The position numbers and the translations under genes were made by a program. Under the pieces are notes generated by a model, which worked only from the letters and a program-made list of their open reading frames with translations, did no database searches and was not told the origin of the DNA. A DNA stretch of 33,010 nt from Phytohabitans sp036906915 (lineage in GTDB: Bacteria; Actinomycetota; Actinomycetes; Mycobacteriales; Micromonosporaceae), in the NCBI RefSeq assembly GCF_036906915.1, contig NZ_JBAKHX010000085.1, positions 1-33,010 of the forward strand, in the 5' to 3' direction. Every line of letters begins with the position of its first letter. Position 1 is the stretch's first letter. Shown here piece after piece: positions 32,084-33,010 of this stretch.

Positions 32084-32994
32084 CGGCCCGTCGGATCGCC
32101 GCCGCTGTCGGATGGGCCGGAGCGGCGGCGGTAGCCGTCCGCGGCGCCGGTGGCAGCTACCGGCTGTTGCAGTCGCTGCGCTGGCTGAGCCAAGCCAGGA
32201 ACGGCCACGCCGCCGGCCAGACCCGGCGACGGCACGTGCTCATCGTGGTGCCACTGCTGCGCGAGCAGCGGCTCATCCAGCCTACGACCGCTTATCTGAC
32301 CGCGATGGCCGAGCGGTGGGGGCCGGCCAGCGTCGTGCTGGCGACCACCGAGCGCGAGCACGTGGAAAGGGAGGTGGTCGCACAGCGGTTGCCCGAACTG
32401 GCGGCCGCCCTGCGACGCCGTCGTACCGGTTGCTGGCTGACGGCCCGGTTCGGTGGTGCCCTTCCCAGTGACGAGTTGATTCGTCTGGCCGGTGTGTCAG
32501 GCGATCACGCCACCGACTACCCGACCGTCGTGCGTGCCGCCTTCGACGCCACACCGTCTACACCGGACCTTGCCGCCAAGCTTGCCGCGACCAGTGATCG
32601 GGTGTTCCACCATCACGCAACAGATCCGGCAGCGACGATGGTGCATCAGATCAACGGCGCCGTGGCCGCCGAGCTTGAGCGGCTCGGTGCACAGGGCGTG
32701 GCTCCGGCCGAGGTGTGGATCGCGGTCTACAACGCAGACTCCCGCCCGCATCCACACACCTTGGACGCGCTGACAGCGGTACCTGCCGATGCGCGAGTGA
32801 TACAACAGTCCGCATTATTCACCGTCGAGACGAGCAGGTCGGGGCTCTCCGGCGTGCTCTGTGACGGCGCGGCCCTGTTGCAGTCCCGATGGACCCTCGC
32901 GCGGGAGATCCCCCGATTGCGTGCCCAGGCCCGCCAGGCCCGGAGCGCTAGGAGACCGCTGAATAATGGCGGCGTGCCGGTCCACCGGTTTTGA
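32080..32994 (+). CDS. Glycosyltransferase-like protein, possibly C-terminally short
   Basis: The protein is 304 aa from ATG 32080 in an ATGA overlap with the PIG-L stop. The hydrophobic N-terminus (about 5-28) may be a membrane anchor. A GT-A-like pattern follows: first strand RHVLIVVPLLREQRLIQPT (51-69), then VWIAVYNADSRPHPHTLDAL (212-231), with NADS where family 2 enzymes carry a DxD-like metal motif, then VIQQSALFTV. It ends after an arginine-rich stretch with RRPLNNGGVPVHRF, only 16 nt before the window edge. Related proteins seem to continue further, so a frameshift or truncation near 32950 is possible but cannot be tested here. Confidence 0.65.
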   Translation: MTARRIAAAVGWAGAAAVAVRGAGGSYRLLQSLRWLSQARNGHAAGQTRRRHVLIVVPLLREQRLIQPTTAYLTAMAERWGPASVVLATTEREHVEREVVAQRLPELAAALRRRRTGCWLTARFGGALPSDELIRLAGVSGDHATDYPTVVRAAFDATPSTPDLAAKLAATSDRVFHHHATDPAATMVHQINGAVAAELERLGAQGVAPAEVWIAVYNADSRPHPHTLDALTAVPADARVIQQSALFTVETSRSGLSGVLCDGAALLQSRWTLAREIPRLRAQARQARSARRPLNNGGVPVHRF

Positions 32995-33010
32995 TCGGGT
33001 TTGGTCGATA

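Noticed and set aside
7862..33010. A second copy of the tRNA-Val 3' end as an attachment site
   Set aside because: No repeat of the terminal T-arm and acceptor sequence was seen by reading the rest of the window. Only short partial matches to TTCGATC occur.
1..33010. CRISPR arrays, insertion sequences and rRNA
   Set aside because: No regularly spaced repeat array, transposase motif, terminal inverted repeat pair or rRNA-like segment was found.

Overview
The window is high-GC DNA from an actinomycete. Its codons are strongly GC-biased at the third position, several starts are GTG, and some genes look leaderless, with a TANNNT hexamer 7 nt before the start codon. An SsgB-like sporulation protein (6589-7020) and a PGPGW-motif membrane protein (7299-7808) point to a morphologically complex, sporulating actinomycete. 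A member of the Micromonosporaceae is plausible, but this is inference and no species is claimed.

Positions 1-7861 look like ordinary chromosome: a TPR/FN3 membrane protein, a MarR regulator divergent from a VOC-fold protein, an unrecognised 291-aa protein, a run of Rrf2 regulator, AraC regulator and secreted S15-type hydrolase, then SsgB-like and PGPGW proteins. A tRNA-Val(CAC) gene follows at 7862-7933. It marks a sharp change, because everything from there to about 29301 is accessory and defence-like. No integrase and no second copy of the tRNA 3' end were seen.

The accessory block is centred on a complete class 1 DISARM anti-phage locus on the minus strand. Read in transcription order it is drmD (SNF2-family helicase), drmMI (adenine-N6 DNA methyltransferase), drmA (DEXH-type helicase), drmB (DUF1998-type zinc protein) and drmC (phospholipase-D-fold protein). 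drmA-drmB and drmB-drmC overlap by ATGA, and drmD-drmMI by TGATG. Unusually, the locus is split between drmMI and drmA by a 1236-aa gene on the opposite strand. That gene encodes a large unrecognised N-terminal region, a RecD-type superfamily 1 helicase and a C-terminal PD-(D/E)XK-like nuclease. A second SF1 helicase gene, encoding a RelE/ParE-like domain fused to a UvrD-type motor, diverges from drmD across 105 bp. Downstream of drmC on the same strand lie a small CxxC/CxxC protein and an overlapping pair of unknown genes. The composite (DISARM plus RecD-helicase-nuclease plus RelE-UvrD) is the strongest candidate here for an undescribed extended defence system.

Positions 29306-32994 hold a different cassette: a NUDIX hydrolase, an HTH/TPR regulator, and a translationally coupled PIG-L deacetylase and glycosyltransferase-like pair. 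The regulator and the deacetylase diverge across an intergenic region with three phased CGCGCAAC repeats. The cassette runs to the window edge and may be the start of a small metabolic cluster.
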